Shown: positions 32,549 to 41,999 of the stretch, one piece after another
How the letters are laid out: each line of letters opens with the position of its first letter
Position numbering within the stretch: the stretch's first letter is position 1
Source of the DNA: Kaistella yonginensis
GTDB lineage: Bacteria; Bacteroidota; Bacteroidia; Flavobacteriales; Weeksellaceae
NCBI RefSeq assembly: GCF_030409525.1
Contig: NZ_JAUFQB010000057.1
Coordinates: 1-63,407, forward strand
Direction: 5' to 3'
Length of the DNA stretch: 63,407 nt
The notes under the pieces: model-generated
The model's database searches: none
Told to the model about the DNA's origin: nothing
The model's input: only the letters and a program-made list of their open reading frames with translations
Translations under genes and position numbers: made by a program

Positions 32549-32591
32549 AATCGAATAATTCCGACAGAATCATTACTAAAAATAATTAAAC

Positions 32592-32634
32592 TATATTTGC
32601 AAAACTAAATTCCTTCTTCGCGGAAGGATTTTTT
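32592..32634 (+). promoter_or_regulatory. Promoter core and short hairpin with T-run upstream of the RhlE-type helicase gene
   Basis: TATATTTG followed by C (32592-32600) matches the -7 consensus. Twelve bases on, TCCTTC / GAAGGA forms a 6-pair stem with a TTCGCG loop (32611-32628) followed by TTTTTT. The hairpin may simply terminate obgE, or, if the promoter is real, act as a very early attenuator in the helicase leader. Confidence 0.5.
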
Positions 32635-32643
32635 ATGGACGTA

Positions 32644-32733
32644 GTCATTCTAGATGAATCCGCTGCCTGCGGAACTGAAAACCCAAAAAGTTTTTTTACT
32701 TCATTTTCTTCGTTACATATACTATAGAATGAC
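32644..32733. repeat. REP/MITE-like palindromic element
   Basis: Ninety bases bounded by perfect 9-base inverted ends GTCATTCTA and TAGAATGAC, with an internal TCCGC-TGCCT-GCGGA hairpin. The GTCATTCT...AGAATGAC ends and the CCGCTGCCTGCGGA core are typical of short dispersed intergenic elements I recall from Chryseobacterium-like genomes. Confidence 0.6.
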
Positions 32734-32764
32734 ACGAGTTTCATTTTAATTAAAAACATTTCAT

Positions 32765-34012
32765 TTGAATTTTACCGACTTACAACTTATTGATCCTATC
32801 GCAAAAGCGCTTAAGGAAGAGGGTTACACCCAACCAACACCTATTCAACAAAAATCGATTCCTCATATTTTACAGGGCAGAGATTTATTAGGAACTGCAC
32901 AAACAGGAACCGGAAAAACCGCAGCATTTGCGATTCCGATTCTGCAAAACCTGGCCATTAAAAACCAAAAAAACAATCACATCAAAGTATTGATTCTTAC
33001 GCCAACGCGGGAATTAGCCATTCAAATTGATGAGAGTTTCAAATCCTACGGAAGACACCTCAGATTAAGAAATCTCGTGGTTTTCGGCGGCGTAAAACAA
33101 GGAGCCCAAGAAAACGCTTTGAAAAGAGGAGTTGATGTTTTAGTGGCAACTCCCGGCAGATTATTGGATTTTATTTCACAAGGAATTATTTCATTAAAAC
33201 ATTTAGAAGTTTTCGTTTTAGACGAAGCCGACCGAATGCTCGACATGGGCTTTGTACACGATGTGAAGAGAATTATTAAATTACTCCCACCCAAAAGACA
33301 GACCCTTTTCTTCTCGGCAACCTTCCCAGAAGAGATTAACAAATTGGCCAGCTCCATGTTGACCAACCCCATTCAAGTTGAAGTGGCACCCGTATCAGCT
33401 ACGGCAGATACCATTCAACAAAAGGTGTATTTCGTAGATAAAGACAACAAACTCGATTTGTTGACTCATATTTTACAGCAAGACATCAAGGAATCGGTTT
33501 TGGTGTTCTCACGTACCAAACATGGTGCTGATAAAATCGCTCGTAAATTGCAAAGCCACAAAATTTCTGCAGAAGCCATTCACGGAAATAAATCGCAGAA
33601 CCAAAGACAAAATGCACTTTCAAACTTTAAATCTGGGAAAACAAGAATCTTGGTGGCGACTGATATTGCAGCAAGAGGAATTGATATTGATGAGCTGAAA
33701 TATGTGGTGAATTTTGAACTGTCTGACGTTTCTGAAACCTACGTTCACCGGATCGGAAGAACCGGAAGAGCTGGTGCAGAAGGAAGTTCTATCTCATTCG
33801 TTGATGGTTTAGACTTATTAAATCTAAAAAACACCGAAAAATTAATTGGTAAAAAAATTCCGATTGAAAGAGATCACCCTTTCCACACGGATAATTTGGT
33901 GGCCGAAAAGAGAGATTCTAACAATAAACCTTTCCGACCGAGACCTCAAGCGAGCAACAATAGTGGAACTAAAAAACCCAATAACAAAAATAATTTCTCT
34001 AGAGGAAGGTAA
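32765..34012 (+). CDS. rhlE: DEAD-box RNA helicase, RhlE-like
   Basis: A 415-residue ATP-dependent RNA helicase beginning with a TTG codon that gives the family start (M)NFTDLQLIDPI. Q motif PTPIQQKSIP, Walker A AQTGTGKT, DEAD in VLDEADRML, SAT in FFSATFP, and HRIGRTGRAG in the second RecA domain. A short basic, Asn-rich tail (about 375-415) likely binds RNA. It would help ribosome assembly or mRNA turnover. Two regulatory-looking elements precede it. Confidence 0.93.
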   Translation: MNFTDLQLIDPIAKALKEEGYTQPTPIQQKSIPHILQGRDLLGTAQTGTGKTAAFAIPILQNLAIKNQKNNHIKVLILTPTRELAIQIDESFKSYGRHLRLRNLVVFGGVKQGAQENALKRGVDVLVATPGRLLDFISQGIISLKHLEVFVLDEADRMLDMGFVHDVKRIIKLLPPKRQTLFFSATFPEEINKLASSMLTNPIQVEVAPVSATADTIQQKVYFVDKDNKLDLLTHILQQDIKESVLVFSRTKHGADKIARKLQSHKISAEAIHGNKSQNQRQNALSNFKSGKTRILVATDIAARGIDIDELKYVVNFELSDVSETYVHRIGRTGRAGAEGSSISFVDGLDLLNLKNTEKLIGKKIPIERDHPFHTDNLVAEKRDSNNKPFRPRPQASNNSGTKKPNNKNNFSRGR

Positions 34013-34033
34013 CTTTCTATTGAGGAAAAACGT

Positions 34034-34072
34034 AAAACCGTCCCTTCATTTTTTAAAGAGACGGTTTTTTTT
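34034..34072 (+). terminator. Terminator of the RhlE-type helicase gene
   Basis: Perfect 9-pair stem AAAACCGTC / GACGGTTTT with a 17-base loop and an eight-T run, 22 bases after the stop. It may also serve the convergent tatD gene. Confidence 0.85.
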
Positions 34073-34090
34073 ATTGTTTTAAAGTTTACA

Positions 34091-34852
34091 TTAACGAAAC
34101 AAGCGTTCCGAATTTTCTGTAGTAATCCGCTCGATTTCTACAAAATCTTTTTGGTAAATATTCACCAGTTTTCCAACGACTAAATCCAGATAAGAACTTT
34201 CATTTCTTTTTCCCCGATGTGGAACAGGCGCGAGATAAGGCGAATCTGTTTCCAGAACAATTTTATCTAAAGGGATCTCGCTTAAAAACTGATCTATTTT
34301 TCCATTTTTAAAGGTGACTACTCCACCGATTCCCAAAATAAACTGAAGGTCGATGGCGCGCTGCGCCTGCTCTAAAGTTCCGGAAAAACAGTGAAAAATA
34401 CCGCGCAATTGAGGATGCTTTTTTCGGTCTAATACTTCAAAAACCTCATCAAAACTTTCTCTGGTGTGAATGACAATTGGCAAATCTTTTTCAATCGCCC
34501 AGTCGATTTGCTGCTCAAAAGCTTTTACCTGGATATCCAAAGTGGTTTGATCCCAATGCAAATCTATTCCGATTTCTCCAATGGCAGCAAAGGTTCTTTT
34601 ATTCAGATAATCTTCAACCACTTGCAGCTCCTGCACCCAGGATTCTGGTTTTACATAACAAGGATGAAGACCCATCATCGAGAAAATCTGTTCTGGGTAT
34701 TCGCTTTCTAAAGCGAGCATTTTTTCGTGCGTTTCAGAATTAATGGCGGGAAGATAAAATTTAGAAACTCCTTTTGAAATTGCTCTGTCGATCATCTCTT
34801 TTCGATCATCATCAAACTCTTCGGAATATAAATGGGTGTGGGTATCGATCAT
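34091..34852 (-). CDS. tatD: TatD-family metal-dependent hydrolase (housekeeping copy)
   Basis: A 253-residue TatD DNase-like protein. Metal ligands are in IDTHTHLY, IGEIGIDLHWD, VIHTRES, FHCFSG and LETDSPYLAPVPHRGK. The last box is the canonical PxPxRGK of chromosomal TatD, absent from QatD in this window, which separates the two copies. Likely a 3'-5' exonuclease in DNA quality control. It follows the GSCFA gene by about 40 bases on the same strand. Confidence 0.93.
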   Translation of the reverse strand: MIDTHTHLYSEEFDDDRKEMIDRAISKGVSKFYLPAINSETHEKMLALESEYPEQIFSMMGLHPCYVKPESWVQELQVVEDYLNKRTFAAIGEIGIDLHWDQTTLDIQVKAFEQQIDWAIEKDLPIVIHTRESFDEVFEVLDRKKHPQLRGIFHCFSGTLEQAQRAIDLQFILGIGGVVTFKNGKIDQFLSEIPLDKIVLETDSPYLAPVPHRGKRNESSYLDLVVGKLVNIYQKDFVEIERITTENSERLFR

Positions 34853-34892
34853 TTGTTAAACAATTGTATAAGGTACAAAGTAGGTGAACCTT

Positions 34893-35843
34893 TTAAAATA
34901 TTTTGTGTTTCACTTTTGCTTGCTGTACGGAAATCCTTGAATACAGTTTCTCTAAAAATTCCTGGTATTTCGGATTTTTTTCATCCGTCGTTTTATGGCC
35001 TAACGATTTTGCAATTTTAAAATTCTCTTCGATAAAATCCATGGTTTCATCAGAAAAATAAGCATTCCCAAATTTCTCCCAGATGTAATTGATCGCCTGA
35101 GAATTAGGGTGCACTAAATCTTCTTTGTAAAAACGATAGTCGCGAAGATCATCCATAACGATTTCATAAACCGGCAGATAATGACAATGCTCGAACTGAG
35201 GTAAAACCTCTTGTAGCGCTGTGATTAATTTCGATTTGCTTACATTATTTTCGACCATGCCATCTTTGGTGTGACGAACGGGCGAAACGGTAAATAAAAT
35301 CTGAATATCTTCCTTACCAATGTCTGTTAGGTTAACGATGGTCTCCCTGATAGAATCGGTTAACTCAACATTCGTCAGCAGCCTTTTTTCAAAATACTTG
35401 GCGGGAATTTTATGACAATTGGCAACCAGCTTTTTCTTGGGTAAAAACTCGTAAATAAATGAGCTGCCGTAAGTAATCACGATCCAGTTGGTTTTTCGAA
35501 GAAACTGATTTCCTTGTTCAATTTGAAAATTAATCTTGTCTAAAGTTTGATGAACAAAGCGGCTATTAAACGAGCTGTGGTGATCCAGAGAAATCACCTC
35601 TTCATTAAAACTGATTAAATCACTTTCCTCATAATACTGAGCCTCATGTAATTTTTTTACCGCGGTATTGATTGAAAATGGGTTAAAAAGCGTTCCGAAC
35701 GGATTATTAACAGTTTGTAATTGTCCGTTTTGAAGCAAATCACTGATTTCAGTCGCAAAGCAGGAGCCGATTGAAAAGAGGTGATCTTCAACTTCTATTT
35801 TTTTATTTGAATTCGGAATTTCTACTTCTGTTCGGAATTTCAT
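34893..35843 (-). CDS. GSCFA domain-containing protein
   Basis: A 316-residue protein with the naming motif at residues 26-31 of the chain (FSIGSCFATEI) and the later box DDLRDYRFYKEDLVHPN. The fold is expected to be SGNH-hydrolase-like, with the serine in GSC and Asp/His near DLVHPN, but no substrate is established. It lies between tatD and the polyprenyl synthase, both on the same strand, without obvious functional link. Confidence 0.85.
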   Translation of the reverse strand: MKFRTEVEIPNSNKKIEVEDHLFSIGSCFATEISDLLQNGQLQTVNNPFGTLFNPFSINTAVKKLHEAQYYEESDLISFNEEVISLDHHSSFNSRFVHQTLDKINFQIEQGNQFLRKTNWIVITYGSSFIYEFLPKKKLVANCHKIPAKYFEKRLLTNVELTDSIRETIVNLTDIGKEDIQILFTVSPVRHTKDGMVENNVSKSKLITALQEVLPQFEHCHYLPVYEIVMDDLRDYRFYKEDLVHPNSQAINYIWEKFGNAYFSDETMDFIEENFKIAKSLGHKTTDEKNPKYQEFLEKLYSRISVQQAKVKHKIF

Positions 35844-35894
35844 TTTTTTACCATGATGATGGGTTGATGGATTGCTGGGAGTTGAAAGATTCCT

Positions 35895-36866
35895 TTAACT
35901 TTCTCGGCGCAGTAAATAATTAGCCAGTTCGATAAACGGTTTTTTCTTTTCATCAGAAACATTAATTTCATGCAGGTATTTCTGAGCCAACTCATTGTGT
36001 TCCTGAATCAACAGCAAAGTTTTTTCGTCGACTCTTGTTCGGCGGAAAATCTTTTCTACGCTGTAAACCTTGTCCACATTATCTGTTTTTTTAGAATACC
36101 AAAATTCGAGTTCTTTTCTTTCTTCTTCGGTGCCATGTTCTTTTGCCAACAAATACAAGACGGTTTTTTTGTTTTCGTAAATATCGCCCGCATGTTTTTT
36201 ACCGAATTGTTCCTGGTTTCCGAAGACATCCAAATAATCATCCATAATCTGGAAGGCGATGCCGACATGTTTTCCGAAATTAAAAATTGCTTTTGCCGCT
36301 TTAAAGTCGGCACCAGCAATTAACGCACCTATTTCAAACGATGAGGCACTTAATATTCCAGTTTTATAGGTAATCATCCTGAGATAATCATTGTAGGTTA
36401 CTTCTTCCTGAGTTTCAAAATTAATATCATATTGCTGACCTTCACAAAGCAATAAACCGGTGTGGATGAATACGCGCATGCATGCTTTGTACAACTCAGC
36501 CTCCAGGTCTTCAAAAAACTTTATGGCTTTAAACATCAAGGCATCACCAGAAAGAATTCCGGTATTGATACCGTGTAAAGTGTGAATGGTAGGTTTCCCA
36601 CGACGAAGTGGCGCTTCATCCATAATATCATCATGAATGAGGGTGAAATTATGAAAGAACTCAATGGCTAAAGCGGGTTTCAAAGCTTTTTTTAAATCGC
36701 CATCAAACATTTCGCAGGCCATCAGGACCATCATGGGACGAAGTCTTTTTCCGCCATGCGAAATGATATAATTCATGGGAGCGTAAAGTTCCTCGGGTTT
36801 ATCTTTGAAGATATATTTTTCGATTGCCGTGGCAACCATCTCCTGATATTCATCTAAAAACTGCAT
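35895..36866 (-). CDS. Polyprenyl (farnesyl/geranylgeranyl or longer) diphosphate synthase
   Basis: A 323-residue trans-isoprenyl diphosphate synthase. First Asp-rich motif LIHDDIMD (with GKRLRPMMVLM before it and RRGKPTIH after) and second QIMDDYLDVFG, each binding magnesium-diphosphate. Residues before the first DDxxD include bulky FF (AIEFFHNFTL), which would limit chain length to farnesyl or geranylgeranyl. It may feed quinone, carotenoid or polyprenyl-phosphate synthesis, including the lipid carrier needed by the UbiA/DprE cluster. Confidence 0.9.
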   Translation of the reverse strand: MQFLDEYQEMVATAIEKYIFKDKPEELYAPMNYIISHGGKRLRPMMVLMACEMFDGDLKKALKPALAIEFFHNFTLIHDDIMDEAPLRRGKPTIHTLHGINTGILSGDALMFKAIKFFEDLEAELYKACMRVFIHTGLLLCEGQQYDINFETQEEVTYNDYLRMITYKTGILSASSFEIGALIAGADFKAAKAIFNFGKHVGIAFQIMDDYLDVFGNQEQFGKKHAGDIYENKKTVLYLLAKEHGTEEERKELEFWYSKKTDNVDKVYSVEKIFRRTRVDEKTLLLIQEHNELAQKYLHEINVSDEKKKPFIELANYLLRRES

Positions 36867-37340
36867 AAATTTCTTGTTTGTGCAAAAATACGATTTAAAA
36901 AAGTTTTTTCCTTTAAAATAAGGGATAAAAAAAATTTGCCTTGATTCGTTTTAAAAATAGGGTGAACACGCTTTGTTATTCTTTGAAATAAAGACTATTC
37001 ATTGGTAAAATTTAGAAGCAGTTTTTAATTACACGACCTTACGGCGTAACAAAAATTATTGATCTCTGCCATCGTATCGGAGAGAAAAGCCGCTGTATTT
37101 AGTCGGTTTAAAAGACTTCTAAACTCTTCGTTTTCATAGGATTTATTGTGACTTTTTTTAATATTTTTAACGGTGAGGCGAGGGTGCAAATTTTACTATT
37201 TAAAAAAAACTTTAAAGAAAAATCCAATGAAAGTTAAATTTTTTCCAGTTAAATTACAAAGGCATCGATTATATTTCGCAAAACATAATAAGCCAAGTAC
37301 AATATACTTCAATCACGAATTATAAGTGGTTAATTTTTTC
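36867..37340. other. Long intergenic region upstream of the polysaccharide locus
   Basis: About 470 bases with no convincing gene on either strand. The central part (roughly 37020-37180) is less AT-rich than its surroundings and contains CGACCTTACGGCGTAACA and ATCGTATCGGAGAGAAAAGCC, which could be structured RNA or a relic. The right end is AT-rich and leads into the promoter at 37341-37348. I recognise no known RNA or repeat. Confidence 0.35.
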
Positions 37341-37348
37341 TATTTTTG
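37341..37348 (+). promoter_or_regulatory. Promoter -7 element of the polysaccharide operon
   Basis: TATTTTTG followed by C matches TAnnTTTGC, 18 bases before the chosen ATG of the export lipoprotein gene. Confidence 0.55.
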
Positions 37349-37366
37349 CACCAGCAAAAAAACATA

Positions 37367-38167
37367 ATGAAAAAATTAAAAAGTTTAATAGTAATAGGAG
37401 CCGTGTTTACGACTCTATTTTCTTGCAAACCGAAAGAGAACATGGTCTATATGGAAAATAATGTTTCTACGATGGATCAGGAAGTAAAGAATGCCGTATT
37501 TCAAGGCACTCATTTACAAGCAGGTGACCTGCTGGATATTAAAGTGACTGCTTTTGATGAATACGCAGTACGACCATTTAACCTGCACTCGATGAATCAG
37601 GCAGGCAACACCAATGAAATGATACAAAGTCCTGCTGCCCAAACCATTCCCGATGGCTATTTGGTAAGTAATGAAGGGTATCTCATTTTTCCTGTTCTTG
37701 GTAAAATTTATGTTCAGAATCTAACAATGTCTGAATTGCGTGCTGACCTGGAAAAAAGATTGCTTGAATATCTTTCCGATCCCATGGTTTCAATCCGGCA
37801 GCTCAATTTCAATATCACGGTTTTAGGAGAAGTAAAAAATCCTGGTCGATACACCAGTGCTAACGATAAAGTAACTATTTTTCAAGCATTGGGAATGGCA
37901 GGTGATTTAACGCCTGGTGGAGAACGCACGAAAATAAAACTACTGCGCCACGAAAATGGAATTGACCAAACACACCTCATCAATCTTACCGATAAAAACA
38001 TGACCTCTTCACCGTATTACTATATGCAACAGAATGATGTACTCTATGTTGAACCAGATCGAAACAGCCAGATTGCTGCCAACTCAAATCCTAATCGTAA
38101 CCTTTGGTTTCAAATCGGTGGGGCAGCTTTGGGCGTATTATCTTTAATTATTGGATTAACCAGATAA
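37367..38167 (+). CDS. Polysaccharide biosynthesis/export lipoprotein (Wza-like)
   Basis: A 266-residue lipoprotein from the ATG at 37367 (an in-frame TTG at 37346 lies inside the promoter and is rejected). Signal peptide MKKLKSLIVIGAVFTTLFSC with Cys20 as lipid anchor. The Poly_export region holds LQAGDLLDIKVTAFDEYAV and DGYLVSNEGYLIFPVLGKI, the SLBB region ITVLGEVKNPGRYTS, and one hydrophobic C-terminal segment (IGGAALGVLSLIIGLTR). It forms the outer-membrane exit channel together with the Wzc-like kinase encoded 11 bases downstream. Confidence 0.9.
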   Translation: MKKLKSLIVIGAVFTTLFSCKPKENMVYMENNVSTMDQEVKNAVFQGTHLQAGDLLDIKVTAFDEYAVRPFNLHSMNQAGNTNEMIQSPAAQTIPDGYLVSNEGYLIFPVLGKIYVQNLTMSELRADLEKRLLEYLSDPMVSIRQLNFNITVLGEVKNPGRYTSANDKVTIFQALGMAGDLTPGGERTKIKLLRHENGIDQTHLINLTDKNMTSSPYYYMQQNDVLYVEPDRNSQIAANSNPNRNLWFQIGGAALGVLSLIIGLTR

Positions 38168-38178
38168 CTTTCACAGAA

Positions 38179-40521
38179 ATGAACCAATACAAAGAACAAG
38201 AGGATCATTCTTCTTTTGACCTGCAAGCAGAACTTAATAAGTATTTGAAAAAGTGGCCCTGGTTTTTGCTATCTCTTTTGGTAGCAATGATTCTCGCTTG
38301 GTTATACCTTAGGTATACGCCTAAACAATACTTGACCAATGCTTCAGTGTTAGTTTCTACCTCGAAAAACAAAAGCAGTTCTGTCTCGATGCAAGATTTC
38401 ACAAACATGCCGCTGGGCGGAGGGTTTGGTGGAAACAATTTACAAGATGAAATTGCGATAATGAAATCAAAACCGATTCTGTATGATTTGGTCAAAAATT
38501 TAAACTTAGACGTTCAGGTCTCCAATGAAGGCCGGTTAATTACGACCAATATTTATGATGAAACTCCCATTTTCGGAAATTTAGAAGTGACTAATCCGAA
38601 GAAATTTGAAAGTCAATATTTTTCGTTTATACCCGTTAATGCGACCCAATTTAAATTAAAGCAAGAGGGGATTTCGGAAAAAACGCATCAATACGGTCAG
38701 AAAATCCCTTTAAAACATGGCAATTTTACAATTTATCGGCAACCGTTGGTCAAATTTGAAAAACCTGTAAACATCGCCCTCGTTCATCCACAAGAGGTTG
38801 TAAACTCCTTAGAACAAAGTATTATTGGTGATCAGGACACCAAGAATCAATCGAATATTATTACGCTCAGTATACAAGGCGCGATCCCGCAAAAATCAGA
38901 GAATATATTAAATGAACTGATTAAGCAATATAATAAAGATGCGATTGACAATAAGAATCTTGAATCTGAAAATACCGCCAATTTTATTGATGCCCGTTTG
39001 GATCTCATTACCAAAGAATTAGGCAATATTGAAGACCAAAAAGCTTCTTTTAAAAGAAGCAATCAAATCACCGATTTGGTAACCCAAGCACAAATCTCCG
39101 TAGAGAATGCGAATGAGGCTACAAAAAAAATTATGGAAGTCGGTACGCAATTAGAGATGGTGAATTCTGTTTTGAATTATGCAAATTCTGCGAACAATGA
39201 ACAATTGTTGCCCAGCAATATGGGGATGCCTTCTGGATTAGACCAGGTGATCAATGAGTATAATCAATTGGTATTGACCCGAAATAAGACATTACGACAA
39301 GCGACCGCTGCGAACCCCGCTGTTATTCAGTTCAATAGAGACATTGCTTCCATGCGAAGTCTTATTAAAGAAAATTTACAAAAATCACGTGCTTCACTGC
39401 AATCCAACATTTCTTCTTTACAAGAAAAGGTGAATGAAAATAAAGCGGCAGTGGGGAGATTTCCAGGGCAAGAAAAGATTTTCAGAAACATAGACAGACA
39501 GCAAAATATTAAGGAAGCCCTTTATCTTTTCCTGTTACAAAAGCGGGAAGAGACCTCAATTTCCTTAGCGGTTACCACTCCGAAAGCAAGGGTTGTGAAT
39601 CCGGCGTATACTTTTCTAAACCCTGTGGCACCACAGAAATCTAAAATTTATTTAGTCGCATTTGCTTTAGCTATAATGCTACCTTTTCTGATAATCTATT
39701 TTAAATCTATACTTGACACAAAAGTTTCTAATAAATCTGATGTTCTGGCAGTTTTGCCTAATATACCTTTACTTGCAGAGATACCAACTGCAGATTCTAA
39801 AGCTGGAGATCTCTTTTTGAAAAATGACCTTTCTGTTTTTGCAGAATCTTTCAGGATTCTTACTACAAATCTAAAATTTATGCTTAGTAAAGTTGTAGGT
39901 AGAGCACCAGTAATTTTATTTACTTCGTCTGTAAAGGGTGAGGGTAAAACCACAGTTTCTATAAATTCTGCCCTAAGTTTGAGTTCTAATAAAAAAGTTA
40001 TATTAATAGGAGCCGATTTAAGAAACCCGCAATTAGGAAGATATATCTCAGGTAAACATATAGGTTTATCAGATTATTTGGCAACTTCTAACATGCAATT
40101 AGCCGAAATCATAATTCCCTCAGGTTTGGACAATAACTTAGATATTATAGGCTCTGGAAACATACCTCCTAATCCGACAGATCTGTTGGAAGACAACCGT
40201 TTACAGCAGCTTTTGGACGAATTGGCAACCATGTATGACTATGTATTAATAGATTCGGCGCCGATGATGATGGTGAGTGATACTTTTCACATTCTAAATA
40301 AAGCGGATATTTTAGTATATGTGTCTAGAGCCAATTATACGGAGAAAAAACTATTAGAATATGTGCATGTAGTTGCTGATGATGAAAATGTTAAAAAAGT
40401 AGGAATAGTTTTAAATGATGTAAAAAAAGATGAATTAAGATACGGCTACGGAGGTAAATATGGTTATGGTTATTACTCAGAAGAAAAGAAAAATTTCTGG
40501 AGTTTTTTTTATAATAAATAA
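38179..40521 (+). CDS. Polysaccharide co-polymerase / BY-type tyrosine kinase (Wzc-like)
   Basis: A 780-residue inner-membrane protein from the ATG at 38179. Wzz domain with a membrane segment (WFLLSLLVAMILAWLYLRY) near the N-terminus, a long coiled-coil periplasmic part, a second membrane segment (IYLVAFALAIMLPFLIIYF), then a cytoplasmic kinase: Walker A KGEGKTTVS, Walker A' ILIGADLRNP, Walker B VLIDSAPM. The Tyr-rich tail (GYGGKYGYGYYSEE) is the autophosphorylation cluster. It controls chain length and export. The base composition visibly drops toward AT from about 39650 onward. Confidence 0.92.
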   Translation: MNQYKEQEDHSSFDLQAELNKYLKKWPWFLLSLLVAMILAWLYLRYTPKQYLTNASVLVSTSKNKSSSVSMQDFTNMPLGGGFGGNNLQDEIAIMKSKPILYDLVKNLNLDVQVSNEGRLITTNIYDETPIFGNLEVTNPKKFESQYFSFIPVNATQFKLKQEGISEKTHQYGQKIPLKHGNFTIYRQPLVKFEKPVNIALVHPQEVVNSLEQSIIGDQDTKNQSNIITLSIQGAIPQKSENILNELIKQYNKDAIDNKNLESENTANFIDARLDLITKELGNIEDQKASFKRSNQITDLVTQAQISVENANEATKKIMEVGTQLEMVNSVLNYANSANNEQLLPSNMGMPSGLDQVINEYNQLVLTRNKTLRQATAANPAVIQFNRDIASMRSLIKENLQKSRASLQSNISSLQEKVNENKAAVGRFPGQEKIFRNIDRQQNIKEALYLFLLQKREETSISLAVTTPKARVVNPAYTFLNPVAPQKSKIYLVAFALAIMLPFLIIYFKSILDTKVSNKSDVLAVLPNIPLLAEIPTADSKAGDLFLKNDLSVFAESFRILTTNLKFMLSKVVGRAPVILFTSSVKGEGKTTVSINSALSLSSNKKVILIGADLRNPQLGRYISGKHIGLSDYLATSNMQLAEIIIPSGLDNNLDIIGSGNIPPNPTDLLEDNRLQQLLDELATMYDYVLIDSAPMMMVSDTFHILNKADILVYVSRANYTEKKLLEYVHVVADDENVKKVGIVLNDVKKDELRYGYGGKYGYGYYSEEKKNFWSFFYNK

Positions 40522-40637
40522 AATTATTTCCAAAATAAGGTGTATTCTTTCTATAAATATTTTAAAGGAGTTTTCTTCATATTTACAGTTTGAAATTACC
40601 AATAATGGATAGTATATAAAGTTAAAAAAATTGAAAA

Positions 40638-41999
40638 TTGGGTAAGATTATTGATAAATTTTCGATTATAAAAAAATTTAAAAAATATTTAGTTAGAGAT
40701 AATGAATTATCGCAGACTATTTTAAAAAATGTTCTAATGTCATTCGGTGTTAGGGTAGGAAGTATAGTTGTTGGATTATTACTAGTACCAATTACGTTAG
40801 GATATGTGTCTCCCGCTGAATATGGAATTTGGTTAACCGTCAGTTCTATTGTTAGTTGGTTATCATTTTTTGATATTGGTTTGGCTAATGGTTTACGAAA
40901 TAGATTAAGTGAATCTAACGCTAATAAAAATGTAAATGAAAGTAGAAAATATGTCAGTACAACTTATGCCGCAATTGGAGCTATATCAATTTTTATACTT
41001 CTATTGTTTTTCATCAGCAATCATTTTTTTGATTGGCAACTGATTCTTAATGTATACAACATAAATAATAAAACACTCCAATTACTTTTTTTAGTTGTAG
41101 TTACTTCTTTTTGCATTCAACTAACAATTGGCGTAATAAATTCCATACTTTTAGCTTTGCATAAAGCGGCATTATCTGGTTTTATGATTTTTCTAGGTCA
41201 AGCTGGCGTTTTGGTGGGTGTTTATTTACTGAAACTTTTTTGTCAACCAAATCTCTTATATTTATTTATAGTCTTAACTTCAATTCCGATAATAATTATC
41301 ACTATAGCATCAATAATATTATTCCGAACAGATTTACAATATGTAAAACCTTCTGTCAAATATGTTAGTAGAAAGCATTTGAAAAGTATCTTCAATTTAG
41401 GAGGTGCATTTTTTATTGTACAACTTGGTGCTTTAGTTCTTTTTCAAACAGATAATTTTGTTATTAGTAAAGTATTGGGACCAGAGGCTGTAGCAGAATT
41501 CAATATTGCTTATAAGTTATTTTCGCTAACAACAATGGTTTCTTTTATAATTCTTACACCATATTGGAGTGCGTATAGTGATGCGTGGGCGAGAAAAGAT
41601 TTTATATGGATGAGGAAAAATCTGCAAATTATTAGGAAAATTTGGCTTATACTTTCATTTTGCAATATTGCACTTTATTTATTAGCGCCTTTCTTGTATA
41701 AAATCTGGATAGGAGATACCATAATTATTTCTTCAAAAGTTTCCTTTGCAATGATGATTTACAGTATAGTAATTACTTTTCAGGCGAGCCATAATTATAT
41801 TATAAATGGCCTAGGAAAAATTAAACTGCAGATGTATTTAATGATCTTTGCTGCAATTTTGAACATACCGTTCTCTTTTTATCTTGGAGGAATATATGGA
41901 ATACCTGGGGTAATCTACGCAAATGTTTTTTTTATGGGTATTTTAGGGATTACATTTTATTTTCAACTCAACTACCTATTTAAAACAAATAATGCATAA
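40638..41999 (+). CDS. wzx: Wzx-like lipid-linked oligosaccharide flippase
   Basis: A 453-residue MATE/MOP-type exporter with about 12 hydrophobic segments; SPAEYGIWLTVSSIVSWLSF and FDIGLANGLRNRLSE match the polysaccharide flippase family. Start codon is TTG. It would flip the undecaprenyl-linked repeat unit to the periplasmic face. The gene is very AT-rich (12 of 60 G+C in 40681-40740) and its stop shares a base with the next start. Confidence 0.88.
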   Translation: MGKIIDKFSIIKKFKKYLVRDNELSQTILKNVLMSFGVRVGSIVVGLLLVPITLGYVSPAEYGIWLTVSSIVSWLSFFDIGLANGLRNRLSESNANKNVNESRKYVSTTYAAIGAISIFILLLFFISNHFFDWQLILNVYNINNKTLQLLFLVVVTSFCIQLTIGVINSILLALHKAALSGFMIFLGQAGVLVGVYLLKLFCQPNLLYLFIVLTSIPIIIITIASIILFRTDLQYVKPSVKYVSRKHLKSIFNLGGAFFIVQLGALVLFQTDNFVISKVLGPEAVAEFNIAYKLFSLTTMVSFIILTPYWSAYSDAWARKDFIWMRKNLQIIRKIWLILSFCNIALYLLAPFLYKIWIGDTIIISSKVSFAMMIYSIVITFQASHNYIINGLGKIKLQMYLMIFAAILNIPFSFYLGGIYGIPGVIYANVFFMGILGITFYFQLNYLFKTNNA

